A stretch of DNA of 64,000 nucleotides from JBBRMW01 sp038239365 (GTDB taxonomy: Bacteria; Chloroflexota; Anaerolineae; Aggregatilineales; UBA2796). The position numbers and the translations under genes are program-made. Position 1 is the first letter of the stretch. Each line of letters starts with the position of its first letter. The stretch is taken from the NCBI GenBank assembly GCA_038239365.1, contig JBBSEU010000002.1, positions 1-64,000 of the forward strand, in the 5' to 3' direction. The notes under the pieces were generated by a model, which saw nothing but the letters and a program-made list of their open reading frames with translations, ran no database searches and had not been told where the DNA came from. Positions 8,116-16,574 of this stretch are shown here, one piece after another.

Positions 8116-8586
8116 ATGATCCAGCGGGCGCAGCGTGTCGCAGCCATTAAAGGGGTATTGGCGGCAGTTGTACTGTTGATCATGTTCCTGACTTTTCGCT
8201 TTCCCGTGCCGCTGTTGGTGGCCGCGCTTGATCTGCTCTTGATTATCCCGTATGTCCGGGTAGTGCATCGCTACCCCAAAACAGCCACTTACCTATGGTT
8301 GGCACAAACGGTTTTGGCACTTACGCCCCGTCAGTTTGTGCAGGGCTACGTAAATGGCGTGAATTGGGTGCTGTATGTGCCAATGCCGATTGCCGCCACA
8401 TACATTCTGGGGCGGCCTGCACTGCGAACAGCAGCACTGCTCGTGACCCTTATCGCCGTTCCGATCATGCTGTTAGCCGCGCTCACCTTACCCGCGCAGG
8501 TTAATCGAACCGAGATACTCACGCTCATTGCGTATGTGGTAGTCGTTATTTGGGGTGTTAGCTGGTTGAGTGCTGTTGAGGAGTAG
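8116..8586 (+). CDS. Small polytopic membrane protein in the type III PKS operon
   Basis: 156 residues from ATG 8116, with about five predicted membrane helices (around residues 10-28, 30-48, 55-75, 80-100, 105-150) joined by short loops; the charged N-terminus IQRAQR and the loop RVVHRYPK are cytoplasmic by the positive-inside rule. No catalytic motif is recognised, and it lacks the C-terminal pattern of isoprenylcysteine methyltransferases that often accompany type III polyketide synthases. It starts eight bases after the methyltransferase and stops two bases before the synthase, so co-translation is almost certain. Function unknown; a membrane anchor, lipid-product transporter or unrecognised modifying enzyme are possibilities. 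Confidence 0.75.
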   Translation: MIQRAQRVAAIKGVLAAVVLLIMFLTFRFPVPLLVAALDLLLIIPYVRVVHRYPKTATYLWLAQTVLALTPRQFVQGYVNGVNWVLYVPMPIAATYILGRPALRTAALLVTLIAVPIMLLAALTLPAQVNRTEILTLIAYVVVVIWGVSWLSAVEE

Positions 8587-8588
8587 TC

Positions 8589-9644
8589 ATGTCTAAAATT
8601 ATCGGCGTCGGGACTGCTGTTCCGCCCTATCAGGTCGAACAGACCGTCGCGCGCGATTTTGCCGCCGAATACTTCCGCCAATATCTGCCGCACATGAATC
8701 GCCTGACACAGGTTTTTCGTAACGCGCAGATCGACAGCCGCTATTTTGTCGTGCCACAGGATTGGTGGCGTGCAGGTGATCATACGCTGCAAGAGCGCAA
8801 CGACATTTACCTGGCAGCCGCCACCACGCTCGGCGTGGAAGCCGTACAAAATGCCCTGAACGACGCTGGCCTGACGCCCAACGATGTGGATAACCTGATC
8901 GTCGTGAGCAGCACTGGCATGGCGACCCCGAGTCTCGACGCGCGCCTGATGAACTGTATGGGGATGCGCCGCGATGTACGCCGCACGCCGATCTGGGGAC
9001 TGGGGTGTGCGGGCGGCGCGGCAGGTCTGGCACGTGCGGGCGAAGCAGCACGCGCTTTCCCCGACTCGATCACGGTGTTGATGGCCGTCGAGACATGCGG
9101 CCTCACCTTCCAGTTCGAGGATCACTCCAAAAAGAACTTTATCGCCACATCGCTCTTTGCTGATGGCGCGGCAGCAGTAGTCGTCGCCGGATTGCATCGC
9201 GCCGACAGGGGTATCGACATCCTGGACAGTCAGAGTACGCTGTGGCCGGATTCGCTGCGTGTGATGGGCTGGGATGTAGTCGATTCTGGTTTGGAAGTCG
9301 TATTTGGCGCAGAAATCCCACGCTACGTCTCCGATCTGTTGCGCCCCGAAGTCGATCAGTTTCTGGGCAAACATGAGTTGAGTGTCGATGCGTTGACTCA
9401 TTTTGTGTTTCATCCGGGCGGCGCGCGCGTCATTGAAGCCTACAACGACGCGCTCGATCTGACCAACGGCCATCTTGATCCCTCCCGCGAAATTCTGCGA
9501 CAGTATGGCAATATGAGTTCACCAACGGTATTATTCGTGCTGGACTATATTCGGCGGCAAAAAGCTCCGCAGCCCGGCGAGTATGGACTCGTTGCGGCTT
9601 TAGGTCCGGGTTTCAGTGCCGAACAGGTCTTGCTACGATTCTAG
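8589..9644 (+). CDS. Type III polyketide synthase (chalcone/stilbene synthase family)
   Basis: 351 residues, the usual length for homodimeric type III synthases, which extend a CoA-bound starter with malonyl-CoA and cyclise it to pyrones, resorcinols or quinone precursors. Thiolase-fold signs: N-terminal IIGVGTAVPPYQ, then VSSTGMATPSLDARL, catalytic Cys in PIWGLGCAGGAAGL (about 141), the catalytic His in HFVFHPGGARVIEAY (about 278), the catalytic Asn in QYGNMSSPTVLFVL (about 311), and the C-terminal ALGPGFSAEQ. Bacterial relatives make alkylresorcinols or alkylpyrones that enter membranes. Neighbours are a methyltransferase and membrane protein upstream and a metal-dependent regulator downstream. 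Confidence 0.93.
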   Translation: MSKIIGVGTAVPPYQVEQTVARDFAAEYFRQYLPHMNRLTQVFRNAQIDSRYFVVPQDWWRAGDHTLQERNDIYLAAATTLGVEAVQNALNDAGLTPNDVDNLIVVSSTGMATPSLDARLMNCMGMRRDVRRTPIWGLGCAGGAAGLARAGEAARAFPDSITVLMAVETCGLTFQFEDHSKKNFIATSLFADGAAAVVVAGLHRADRGIDILDSQSTLWPDSLRVMGWDVVDSGLEVVFGAEIPRYVSDLLRPEVDQFLGKHELSVDALTHFVFHPGGARVIEAYNDALDLTNGHLDPSREILRQYGNMSSPTVLFVLDYIRRQKAPQPGEYGLVAALGPGFSAEQVLLRF

Positions 9645-9667
9645 ATCGGCGAGTAAGCGAGGGCTAA

Positions 9668-10357
9668 GTGAGCGATCTGAGCGAAGTCCGCAGCGAGTCA
9701 GTAGAAGATTTGCTCCGTGCCGTGTATGTGCTGCAACGCGAAGTAGACCCCGTTCCCACTACCCTTCTGGCAAAGTCACTGAACATCAAAGCGCCATCCG
9801 TAACCGATATGGTCAAACGCCTTTCCGAGTCGAAAACCCACGCGGCACTGCTTGAACATCGGCCTTATCATGGGGTTCGCCTGACGCTTTTGGGGGAAAA
9901 GATCGCGCTGGAGGTGATCCGTCACCACCGCCTGATCGAGTTGTATCTTTCACAGGCACTTGGCTACTCATGGGACGAAGTTCACGCCGAAGCCGACAAA
10001 CTGGAACACCACATCTCGGAACAATTCGAGGCACGTATTGCGGCGGCACTCGGCAACCCCTCACTCGATCCGCATGGCGATCCGATTCCGGCGCTGGACG
10101 GCACAATTCACGCCGCCGACCTGACATTCCTGGCCGATTTGCCGCTCGATACGCAGGCTACCGTGAGTCGTATCGTCGATCAATCGGTTGATGTACTGCG
10201 CTATCTATCGGAACTAGGCTTAGTACCGGGAACTATCGTCAATGTAACCGGGCGAAGTGCGCTCAACGATGTGCTAACCGTTGATATTGCGGGGAAGCCA
10301 CATCCGATCAGCGCCCTGGTTGCGCGAACGGTGCTGGTACAAACTGACGGCAAATAA
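9668..10357 (+). CDS. DtxR/MntR-type metal-dependent transcriptional regulator with FeoA domain
   Basis: 229 residues. Residues 8-70 are the DtxR winged helix (VEDLLRAVYVLQ, then LLAKSLNIKAPSVTDMVKRL as recognition region). The dimerisation/metal domain follows, with LEVIRHHRLIELYLSQ, HAEADKLEHHIS and the DPHGDPIP segment, so metal ligands of the Mn/Fe site (His, Glu, Asp) are present. Residues about 155-228 are an FeoA/SH3-like domain (LRYLSELGLVPGT, VNVTGRS). The start is GTG 9668 after GAGGG. It follows the polyketide synthase by 23 bases and is probably on the same transcript, suggesting that the operon or metal uptake responds to Fe or Mn. Confidence 0.9.
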   Translation: MSDLSEVRSESVEDLLRAVYVLQREVDPVPTTLLAKSLNIKAPSVTDMVKRLSESKTHAALLEHRPYHGVRLTLLGEKIALEVIRHHRLIELYLSQALGYSWDEVHAEADKLEHHISEQFEARIAAALGNPSLDPHGDPIPALDGTIHAADLTFLADLPLDTQATVSRIVDQSVDVLRYLSELGLVPGTIVNVTGRSALNDVLTVDIAGKPHPISALVARTVLVQTDGK

Positions 10358-10364
10358 CTCGCTC

Positions 10365-10393
10365 TTGACAATCTTGGTTCAGAGTCGTATAGT
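10365..10393 (+). promoter_or_regulatory. Strong sigma-70 promoter of marR (TTGACA-17-TATAGT)
   Basis: TTGACA at 10365-10370 and TATAGT at 10388-10393, exactly 17 bases apart. The expected +1 falls at about 10400, on the second of two tandem ATG codons (10397 and 10400). There is no room for a Shine-Dalgarno, so the transcript should be leaderless. Confidence 0.8.
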
Positions 10394-10396
10394 TCA

Positions 10397-10834
10397 ATGA
10401 TGAACCAAAATATTGATGTGGATACACTGCAACTGCTTCGCTACCTCATGCAGACTGCACGCCTGACCGAAGTACGCCTGGATGATTTGCTCAGCGACGT
10501 ATCACTCTCGGCGACGCGCTGGCTCACGCTCCGGCAAATCGAAATGTCCGATGACTCGCTATCACTGAGTCAGCTTGCCTCATGCCTCTCCTTCGTCAAG
10601 TCGAACGCGACTCAGGTGATCGACAACCTGGAAAAAACTGGGCTTGTCCAACGTATGCCCGATCCCGAAGATCGACGCTGCACACTGCTCCAGGTGACAG
10701 CGGAAGGTCAGCAGCGCCACAAGGCCGCACAGCAAGCAGTTCAGCCGTTCGTTGATCAACTTAACACGCTCTACTCACCCGAAGAACGCGCCCAACTGCT
10801 TTCGCTTTTGCAGCGTATGCACGCGCTCCGCTAG
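10397..10834 (+). CDS. MarR-family transcriptional regulator
   Basis: 145 residues with the MarR winged helix-turn-helix: an N-terminal dimerisation helix, WLTLRQIEMSDDSLSLSQLASCLSFVKSNATQVIDNLEK arranged as HTH, then the wing VQRMPDPEDRRCTLLQVT with the typical Asp-Arg-Arg, and C-terminal dimer helices to the end. MarR proteins usually repress by binding near their own promoter and respond to phenolic or redox signals. The start is ATG 10397 or 10400; the promoter position favours 10400. The nitroreductase 75 bases downstream in the same direction is the obvious candidate target. Confidence 0.9.
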   Translation: MMNQNIDVDTLQLLRYLMQTARLTEVRLDDLLSDVSLSATRWLTLRQIEMSDDSLSLSQLASCLSFVKSNATQVIDNLEKTGLVQRMPDPEDRRCTLLQVTAEGQQRHKAAQQAVQPFVDQLNTLYSPEERAQLLSLLQRMHALR

Positions 10835-10908
10835 CCTTTTATTTGTTATTTTAGTTCACTATTGAATAGTCGATAGCTGAAATATTCTGTACTATACTAT
10901 GAGGAAAA

Positions 10909-11529
10909 TTGAACATGCACCGTCCTGCTGAAAATCAATACGCCATTCACGATCTCCTCAAAGATCGTTGGAGTCCGCGCGCCTTTTCGAGCCAGTCCGT
11001 CGAAAATGAAAAGCTGCTCAGCTTGTTTGAAGCCGCACGCTGGTCGCCATCGGGCGGAAATATGCAGCCCTGGACATTTATCGTCGGCACGAAGGACAGC
11101 CCCACCCACGAGAAACTGATCGCAGCCATGTCAGGCCGTAATGTACTCTGGACGAAAACAGTACCGATCCTTCTCGTATCTGTTGCCAAACTGAATACGG
11201 AAAGACCTGCCGCTAATAAGTTCGCCTACTACGATGTTGGGCAAGCCGTCGCGCACTTGACAGTAGAGGCCACCGCATTGGGTTTGCACGTCCATCAGAT
11301 GGGCGGCTTTGATGCCGAAAAAGTGCGTCAGGCGCTTGAAATCCCCGAAGGTTATGAGCCGCTCACGATCATTGCGGTTGGCTATATGGGCAAAATCGAA
11401 GACTTGCACGCCGAGGTACGTGAACGTGAACTTTTGCCGCGTACCCGCAAACCACTCACCGAATTCGTGTATAGTGAGGGCTGGAATCAGCCGTTGGCGC
11501 TGCCCGAACCTGAACCTGTCGCCAAATAA
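10909..11529 (+). CDS. Nitroreductase family protein
   Basis: 206 residues of the FMN-dependent nitroreductase fold. N-terminal FMN-phosphate contact is in RWSPRAFSSQ, followed by AARWSPSGGNMQPW (the SPS-x-N-x-QPW binding signature), YDVGQAVAHLTVEATALGLHVHQMGGFD (dimer helix and cofactor pocket), and AVGYMGK near the end. The family reduces nitro groups, quinones or enones using NAD(P)H; substrate cannot be read from sequence. A GAGGA Shine-Dalgarno precedes the ATG, with a TATACT -10-like hexamer 16 bases before the start. Lying behind marR, it may be induced by aromatic or redox stress. Confidence 0.93.
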   Translation: MNMHRPAENQYAIHDLLKDRWSPRAFSSQSVENEKLLSLFEAARWSPSGGNMQPWTFIVGTKDSPTHEKLIAAMSGRNVLWTKTVPILLVSVAKLNTERPAANKFAYYDVGQAVAHLTVEATALGLHVHQMGGFDAEKVRQALEIPEGYEPLTIIAVGYMGKIEDLHAEVRERELLPRTRKPLTEFVYSEGWNQPLALPEPEPVAK

Positions 11530-11530
11530 C

Positions 11531-12211
11531 TTACGCCTGGAGCAGTCGCGCGCCGTCGGCCAGATGGCGCGTGGTTCGCACTGACTCGGCTAAATCCGGC
11601 TCATTGAACAAGCCGGTTGACCCCAGTACTAGCACATCCGCCCCGGCGCGCACGCAGTCTGGAATGGTGCGTGGGTTGATCCCACCATCGACTTCGATCT
11701 CAATCGAAAGCCGCTGATCGGTGATCATTTCGCGCACTTCTCGAATTTTTTCCAGCACAGTGGGCGCAAACGCCTGACCTGCAAATCCAGCATCGACTGT
11801 CATCAACAACACCGTTGACACATCGGGCAGCACATAGCGCAGCATGTCGGGTGGCGTGGTCGGATTCATGGCGATTCCGGCACGACAGCCGAGTTTGGTG
11901 ATCTGGCTAATCACGCGGCGCAGATGAATTGTCGCCTCAGCGTGAACAATGATGATCTGTGCCCCGGCCTGTGCCGTTGCTTCCAAAAAATGTTCGGGCT
12001 GCTCGATCATCAGGTGTGCTTCGAATGGCGTTTGCGTCAGGTCACGTAACGATCCCATGATCAGTGGACTCAGTGCGAAGTTAGGCACCAAATGGCCGTC
12101 CATAATATCGAAGTGATAGCGATCAATACCACCTTCATCCAGCTTTTGGAATTGTTCAGGAAGTCGTTTGAAGTCGGCGCACATCACCGATGCACTCAGT
12201 ACCGCAACCAT
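11531..12211 (-). CDS. rpe: Ribulose-phosphate 3-epimerase family protein
   Basis: 226 residues, a TIM barrel of the pentose-phosphate epimerase family, which interconverts D-ribulose 5-phosphate and D-xylulose 5-phosphate. Metal-site and catalytic motifs: LSASVMCADF, HFDIMDGHLVPNF, EAHLMIEQPE, IVHAEA, MNPTTP, and IEVDGGI with the catalytic Asp. The phosphate loop reads MTVDAGFAGQ instead of the more usual VNPGFGGQ, a variant also seen in allulose-6-phosphate epimerases, so another phospho-ketose is possible. Its ATG follows the TAA of the upstream methyltransferase with no intervening base; last gene of the five-gene operon starting at mce. Confidence 0.9.
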   Translation of the reverse strand: MVAVLSASVMCADFKRLPEQFQKLDEGGIDRYHFDIMDGHLVPNFALSPLIMGSLRDLTQTPFEAHLMIEQPEHFLEATAQAGAQIIIVHAEATIHLRRVISQITKLGCRAGIAMNPTTPPDMLRYVLPDVSTVLLMTVDAGFAGQAFAPTVLEKIREVREMITDQRLSIEIEVDGGINPRTIPDCVRAGADVLVLGSTGLFNEPDLAESVRTTRHLADGARLLQA

Positions 12212-12979
12212 TTACTGCTCTCCCTTCTCTTGATGATCGACTCGCCGCGCCACACTGAATACATCAACTCCAAATGGCATTGGCAGCCGCCAGTGTGTAA
12301 TCAGCCAGGCTTCGACAGCCAAAGCTCCTTCCAACACACGATTAAATGGCCCCAGGTTTGGTCCCATATCATATTCGGAAACATCATTGGGTTCGGCCCG
12401 GCGTTGAATCATCCGCACAGTGGCTACTGCCGGGAAGATCGCCGCATTGACGTAGCTCGTGACCACCACTTGCCAACCCGCCGCGTGCTGCTGCCGATCT
12501 AGTTGTCCCGCTCGATAACGCCGCCGATGATTATTTGCTACGTCGTGGTGACTCCATAAGAACATAAACGCCGAAGTAAGCAGAATTTGTACCGCATCAG
12601 ATCGCGCTACCCGATACGACTCGGTCAGTACACGGTTATCTTGATCGACATGCTCAATGACGGCTAGCAGCGCGATCACGTTGAATGAGCCTGCCCGAAA
12701 GGGCAGCGCATCCGCTTCGGCCTGTACCAGACCGAGCGTCGGACGCGGTTGAATGGCTTGCAGGGCTTCCAATGACACGTCAACGCCCACCACCTCACCT
12801 AGCGGATTCAGGACGCACAAGTTCGCACCGAAGCCGCAGCCCACATCAACCAAACGGAGTGGAGTATGCTGTACCGGGTGATAACGCCTGAGTGCGTAGC
12901 GATACAGGCGACGCATTCCGCGCCACCACCAGTGATTCTCCTGCATATCGTGCATCGCGTCGTAGGCATGTGCTTGCAT
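12212..12979 (-). CDS. Class I SAM-dependent methyltransferase
   Basis: 255 residues. N-terminal ENHWWWRGMRRLYRYAL is typical of Type-11/12 methyltransferases working on glycan or lipid-linked substrates. Motif I is LVDVGCGFGANL, motif II VVGVDVSLEAL, motif IV FNVIALLAVIEHVDQD, followed by ILLTSAFMFLWSHHD where the family expects a catalytic/substrate loop, and YRAGQLDRQ. The C-terminal 60 residues contain a hydrophobic helix that may contact the membrane. It abuts the YfhO gene upstream and rpe downstream. The association with a YfhO protein and a ChbG deacetylase suggests modification of a surface polymer. Confidence 0.87.
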   Translation of the reverse strand: MQAHAYDAMHDMQENHWWWRGMRRLYRYALRRYHPVQHTPLRLVDVGCGFGANLCVLNPLGEVVGVDVSLEALQAIQPRPTLGLVQAEADALPFRAGSFNVIALLAVIEHVDQDNRVLTESYRVARSDAVQILLTSAFMFLWSHHDVANNHRRRYRAGQLDRQQHAAGWQVVVTSYVNAAIFPAVATVRMIQRRAEPNDVSEYDMGPNLGPFNRVLEGALAVEAWLITHWRLPMPFGVDVFSVARRVDHQEKGEQ

Positions 12980-15247
12980 TTAATGTTGTCTCCAGCGCAA
13001 CAATGTCCAGACCCCCAACACGACGAGCGCCCCTACTGTAATCAATAGTCCGGGTACAAACATAGGTGGCGCGTAAAACAATTCGATCCGATGTTCGCCA
13101 CCATCAATCAGACGAACACCGCGTAACCCCACATCCACGCGCTCTACCGAAACCGGTTTACCATTATCAGTCGCCTGCCAGCCTTCGGCCCATGCCTCAG
13201 AAATGACTAACATACCGGGTTCAGTCGTTTTAGCATTCAAACTAATCGAGTTTGCTTTGTAGGCGGTGATGGTCACCTCCCCAGATTTACCTTGCAGAGG
13301 TGTACCACCCACCGTATAAGCAATTTGATGAACATCATTATGTGAGAGCGCGGTCAAAACGGCATGATTATCAGATGCAATTTGCACTGTACCCACAACA
13401 AACGCACGCGGCAAAACCTGTTTGTTCTCATACAGAAAGAGTTCGCCATATTTTCCGAGTGGTTCAATCCCCTCAACCTTGAGTGGAAAATCTGCGGCTA
13501 ACCATCGAATATTGAGCAGACCCAAAAGACTCGCATTTGGATGTGTGTGGCGAGCGGCATTCGGGCCCGCTTCCCCCGTAACACAAGCTGGCATTCCGGC
13601 GCTAAATCCTTCATATTCACAGCCAGCCGCATAATTTGCCAATACGGCCATTGTCGCCAATTGAAATGATTGTTGACCATCAAGCAGTTGAATATCACGT
13701 TCAGCCGCTTGTTCATAAGGTAATCCACCCGTCAGCGCATATGCCCTGAACAGGGTAGACGATGATTGCTGAGCTTGAATATAATCTAACGCCGGATTAG
13801 GTGGCAATGCCTGAGACTGCGTTTCTGGAATGATAAAATGCCAGCCCGTCGGCAGTAAGTCGATCAACAAAATGAACACAGCAAACGTGGCCGCAAGCGT
13901 TCGTACCGTTTTCGTGAGCAGAAGCCCCCGCTTAATCAGCAATCCGACCAGCCCCAGAATGAGACAGATCAGCAACCCTGTGCGGATAAAATGCACGGGG
14001 ATGCTGTGAAATAAAAGGCTGTAACCACCGATCAAAAACACAAGCATTACACCACAAAACCAGGCGGTGAGGGGCAGTACACGGCGTAGCCAAAGGCGTG
14101 TTTCCGGCGTGGTTAGCGCATCCCAACCCAACCCTGTCAGGATTGCCACTACAAACGCGCCAATGAACATCATGCGCGGCGGCACGCGCAGCAGACCAAA
14201 ACCAGGGACATATTGGAACATCAGCGTATAAAGCGGTGTTGCCGAACCCAGCGAAAATATAATCGAGAAGATAAGAAAACCAACTAAAAATAGTTTGTCC
14301 CGCTGACGTGAGCGAAAAGCCGCCACAAGGCAAAGTGCAATCGGCAGCACGCCCAAATACATCGTCCATTCTGGGAACTGAGTACGCGGCATAAATAAAA
14401 GGCCACCCAGTAGTGAAGGCGGAAGCGCAAACCAATTTCCATCAGCCAGCGACCATTGTTGACGAGTTGCATAAGGCAACAAAGTTAGCCAGGGCAACAA
14501 TTGTGCTGCCGAAAAACTAACAACACTAAGCGGAACAAGCGCGGATAGCACCATTTGCTTGAGTGCAGATCGCCATCCGTGCCAATCCCGAAGCAGCCGC
14601 CACACCAGATACAAACTCACGTAAAACACATCAAAAAAGAAAGTCTGAATGTGCAGCAGGTATCCCAACACAAGGGGAACTCCCGCCAAAACTGCCCAAT
14701 ATGCCTTGCGGCGTTCTAAAGCCAGCGTGATGCACAGCATGGAAAACGGCAGCCAGTACGCCGGAAACGTCATATCAAAATGCCCTGCGGCAAGATGCCC
14801 CGTATATTTGGGTGCAAGCATAAATGCGATAGCCCCCAATATTGCTGCACCTCGAGTGGTCTTATAGCCGATCCGCAGTAGCGCAAGCATTCCAAGCCCG
14901 CCCAACCATACATGCAGCCAATGAATAAGGTTGAAAGCTTGTGCTTTGGGCAGTAGAAGGAATAGCCACCACGCTGGATAATATTCGATGATAGCCGGAT
15001 TACCAATAGTCGGCTGTCCAATCAGAATATTGCTATCCCAAAGTGGGAACTGTCCGAATCGCTGTACACCTCGAATAAATGCCTGGGCATCAGCCCAACG
15101 ATGAGTCAGTAAATCAGTCCCTAAATTTGAAGCGGGCATGATCACCCGGCCTGGATCGAAGACGAATGGATATAGATACAACACCGCAATGAGCGCCATA
15201 AAAAGACTGGCGCTCAGCCACCAGTTCCTGGTGTTAGATGTTTGCAT
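12980..15247 (-). CDS. YfhO-family polytopic membrane protein
   Basis: 755 residues. A first membrane helix (about 10-30) is followed by a long loop with GTDLLTHRWADAQAFIRG and PLWDSNILIGQP, the GT-C-like signature of YfhO proteins with acidic residues near the first outer loop. About 11-12 more membrane helices run to around residue 480, then a soluble extracytoplasmic domain (about 490-725) of beta type and a last helix ending in LLRWRQH. YfhO members in Firmicutes glycosylate lipoteichoic acid or lipid-linked sugars; here substrate is unknown. Base composition is slightly more AT-rich than its neighbours. Starts immediately after the deacetylase stop. Confidence 0.88.
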   Translation of the reverse strand: MQTSNTRNWWLSASLFMALIAVLYLYPFVFDPGRVIMPASNLGTDLLTHRWADAQAFIRGVQRFGQFPLWDSNILIGQPTIGNPAIIEYYPAWWLFLLLPKAQAFNLIHWLHVWLGGLGMLALLRIGYKTTRGAAILGAIAFMLAPKYTGHLAAGHFDMTFPAYWLPFSMLCITLALERRKAYWAVLAGVPLVLGYLLHIQTFFFDVFYVSLYLVWRLLRDWHGWRSALKQMVLSALVPLSVVSFSAAQLLPWLTLLPYATRQQWSLADGNWFALPPSLLGGLLFMPRTQFPEWTMYLGVLPIALCLVAAFRSRQRDKLFLVGFLIFSIIFSLGSATPLYTLMFQYVPGFGLLRVPPRMMFIGAFVVAILTGLGWDALTTPETRLWLRRVLPLTAWFCGVMLVFLIGGYSLLFHSIPVHFIRTGLLICLILGLVGLLIKRGLLLTKTVRTLAATFAVFILLIDLLPTGWHFIIPETQSQALPPNPALDYIQAQQSSSTLFRAYALTGGLPYEQAAERDIQLLDGQQSFQLATMAVLANYAAGCEYEGFSAGMPACVTGEAGPNAARHTHPNASLLGLLNIRWLAADFPLKVEGIEPLGKYGELFLYENKQVLPRAFVVGTVQIASDNHAVLTALSHNDVHQIAYTVGGTPLQGKSGEVTITAYKANSISLNAKTTEPGMLVISEAWAEGWQATDNGKPVSVERVDVGLRGVRLIDGGEHRIELFYAPPMFVPGLLITVGALVVLGVWTLLRWRQH

Positions 15248-16102
15248 TCACAATCCTTCTCGAAAATTGATCAATTGCCAGCCGTTCTGCTCGGCCAACG
15301 CACGCATCGTTGGATTCTCAACTGCTGCTGTTTCACTGCCAAAATCATAGCCCGCGATCCATTGGTAGCCACGCGCCAACAGCGTATTGAGCATTACGGA
15401 TCGATCTGCCGGATGGCACAGCAATTCTGTCAGACCGGGTTGCACATGGCCTAACAACCGTTCCAGTGCAGCCTGATCGAGATGCCCGGTATCGACAAAG
15501 CCCATCGTCCGATCTGTAACCTTTAATCCGGCGTGGCGTGCCGTTCGATAGGCAATCGTGCCGAGAGCATACATCACCGCCAGACCCGGTAAACGGCTTA
15601 TTCGTGATGGTGGATCGGCCAGACGATGCGGGACGCGCATCGTCGGAATGCCAAACCGTCGGGCAATACTGACCGCGATTTCGGTAATACCAGGCAGCAG
15701 ATGTATGTACTTATGACCGTCAATATGTGTCGGGCGAATGCCGTGATCGATCAATTTGGCGGCTTGCGCTTCAAACTCACGGCGAATTTGTGCGACAGGC
15801 AGCGCCCCGGCCACTAACATTCGCGCGAACGGTTGATTGCTCAAAGGCAGTTCACCATTTGCGCTGAGCAGCTTATAGACTTCATCTGCCGGGGCGACAG
15901 GCAAGCCTTCGGTTAGTGTCAGGTGCAAGCCAATATCCAACGTTGGCATACCGCGTGCCAGTTCAACCGCATGATCAAAGGCCAGGCCATTCGCCAGCAG
16001 CGATGTACTGGTCACGATCCCGGTGCAATGTGCGCGCAGAATCGCGGCATTCGTGCCTTCGGTCAGGCCAAAATCATCGGCATTGACGATCAACCCATTC
16101 AC
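15248..16102 (-). CDS. ChbG/HpnK-type polysaccharide deacetylase (YdjC family)
   Basis: 284 residues from a GTG. YdjC-fold metal-dependent deacetylase: metal Asp pair in LIVNADDFGLTEGTN, LDIGLHLTLTEG with the metal His, and PTHIDGHKYIHLLPGI carrying further His ligands, then late LLCHPAD. Family members remove acetyl groups from chito-oligosaccharides or, as HpnK, from N-acetylglucosaminyl hopanoids. No hopanoid gene is nearby, so a surface or lipid-linked amino sugar is equally likely. It begins one base after the mce stop and ends exactly where the YfhO gene begins, so the whole operon is translationally coupled. Confidence 0.9.
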   Translation of the reverse strand: MNGLIVNADDFGLTEGTNAAILRAHCTGIVTSTSLLANGLAFDHAVELARGMPTLDIGLHLTLTEGLPVAPADEVYKLLSANGELPLSNQPFARMLVAGALPVAQIRREFEAQAAKLIDHGIRPTHIDGHKYIHLLPGITEIAVSIARRFGIPTMRVPHRLADPPSRISRLPGLAVMYALGTIAYRTARHAGLKVTDRTMGFVDTGHLDQAALERLLGHVQPGLTELLCHPADRSVMLNTLLARGYQWIAGYDFGSETAAVENPTMRALAEQNGWQLINFREGL

Positions 16103-16103
16103 G

Positions 16104-16508
16104 CTACTGACCTGTCACCTGATACAATTCGACCAATACACCAAACGCGCTTTTGGGATGAATAAAACAATAGCGCGTGCCCTTCTCATCCACTTTTGGC
16201 ATATCATTCAGCAGTTCTGCGCCGTGTTTGCGTAGGCGTATCATGGTGGCCTCAATGTCATCTACTTCGATGCACACATGGTGCATTCCCGCGCCGCGTT
16301 TGGCAAGGTAGCGCGCCACACCGCTGGTCGTATTGAGTGGGGCAAGCAGTTCAATTTCACTTTCACCGAGCGGCAAAAAGGCAATATCCACTTCCTCACC
16401 CTCATTGCGCGATACCTGACCGACTGACAAACCCAACGCATCACGCCAGAAGCCCAGCGCCGAGGGCAAATCTTCGACAACAATTGCCAGATGATTGATT
16501 CGGGGCAC
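16104..16508 (-). CDS. mce: Methylmalonyl-CoA epimerase
   Basis: 134 residues of the VOC fold. INHLAIVVEDLPSALGFW starts the first beta-alpha-beta unit with its metal His, and GMHHVCIEVDDIEATM starts the second; the metal Glu pairs lie in SEIELLAPL and VLVELYQV. The length and motifs match methylmalonyl-CoA epimerase, which converts the 2S to the 2R epimer for the mutase in propionate and branched-chain catabolism. The GTG start is preceded by AAGGA. The mutase is not in this window. It heads an operon whose other genes are about glycans, so the linkage may be for expression rather than pathway. Confidence 0.9.
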   Translation of the reverse strand: MPRINHLAIVVEDLPSALGFWRDALGLSVGQVSRNEGEEVDIAFLPLGESEIELLAPLNTTSGVARYLAKRGAGMHHVCIEVDDIEATMIRLRKHGAELLNDMPKVDEKGTRYCFIHPKSAFGVLVELYQVTGQ

Positions 16509-16561
16509 AGCGTTGACTCTATCCTTTACTTTTGAAGGTGAGTATAGCAGAAAAATTTAGA

Positions 16562-16567
16562 TATACT
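16562..16567 (+). promoter_or_regulatory. -10 element TATACT placed for leaderless transcription
   Basis: TATACT ends seven bases before the ATG at 16575, putting +1 at about 16574. On the opposite strand a second TATACT (about 16541-16546) faces mce, so the 66-base divergent spacer carries back-to-back promoters. No Shine-Dalgarno precedes the 16575 gene. Confidence 0.6.
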
Positions 16568-16574
16568 TTCGGGC

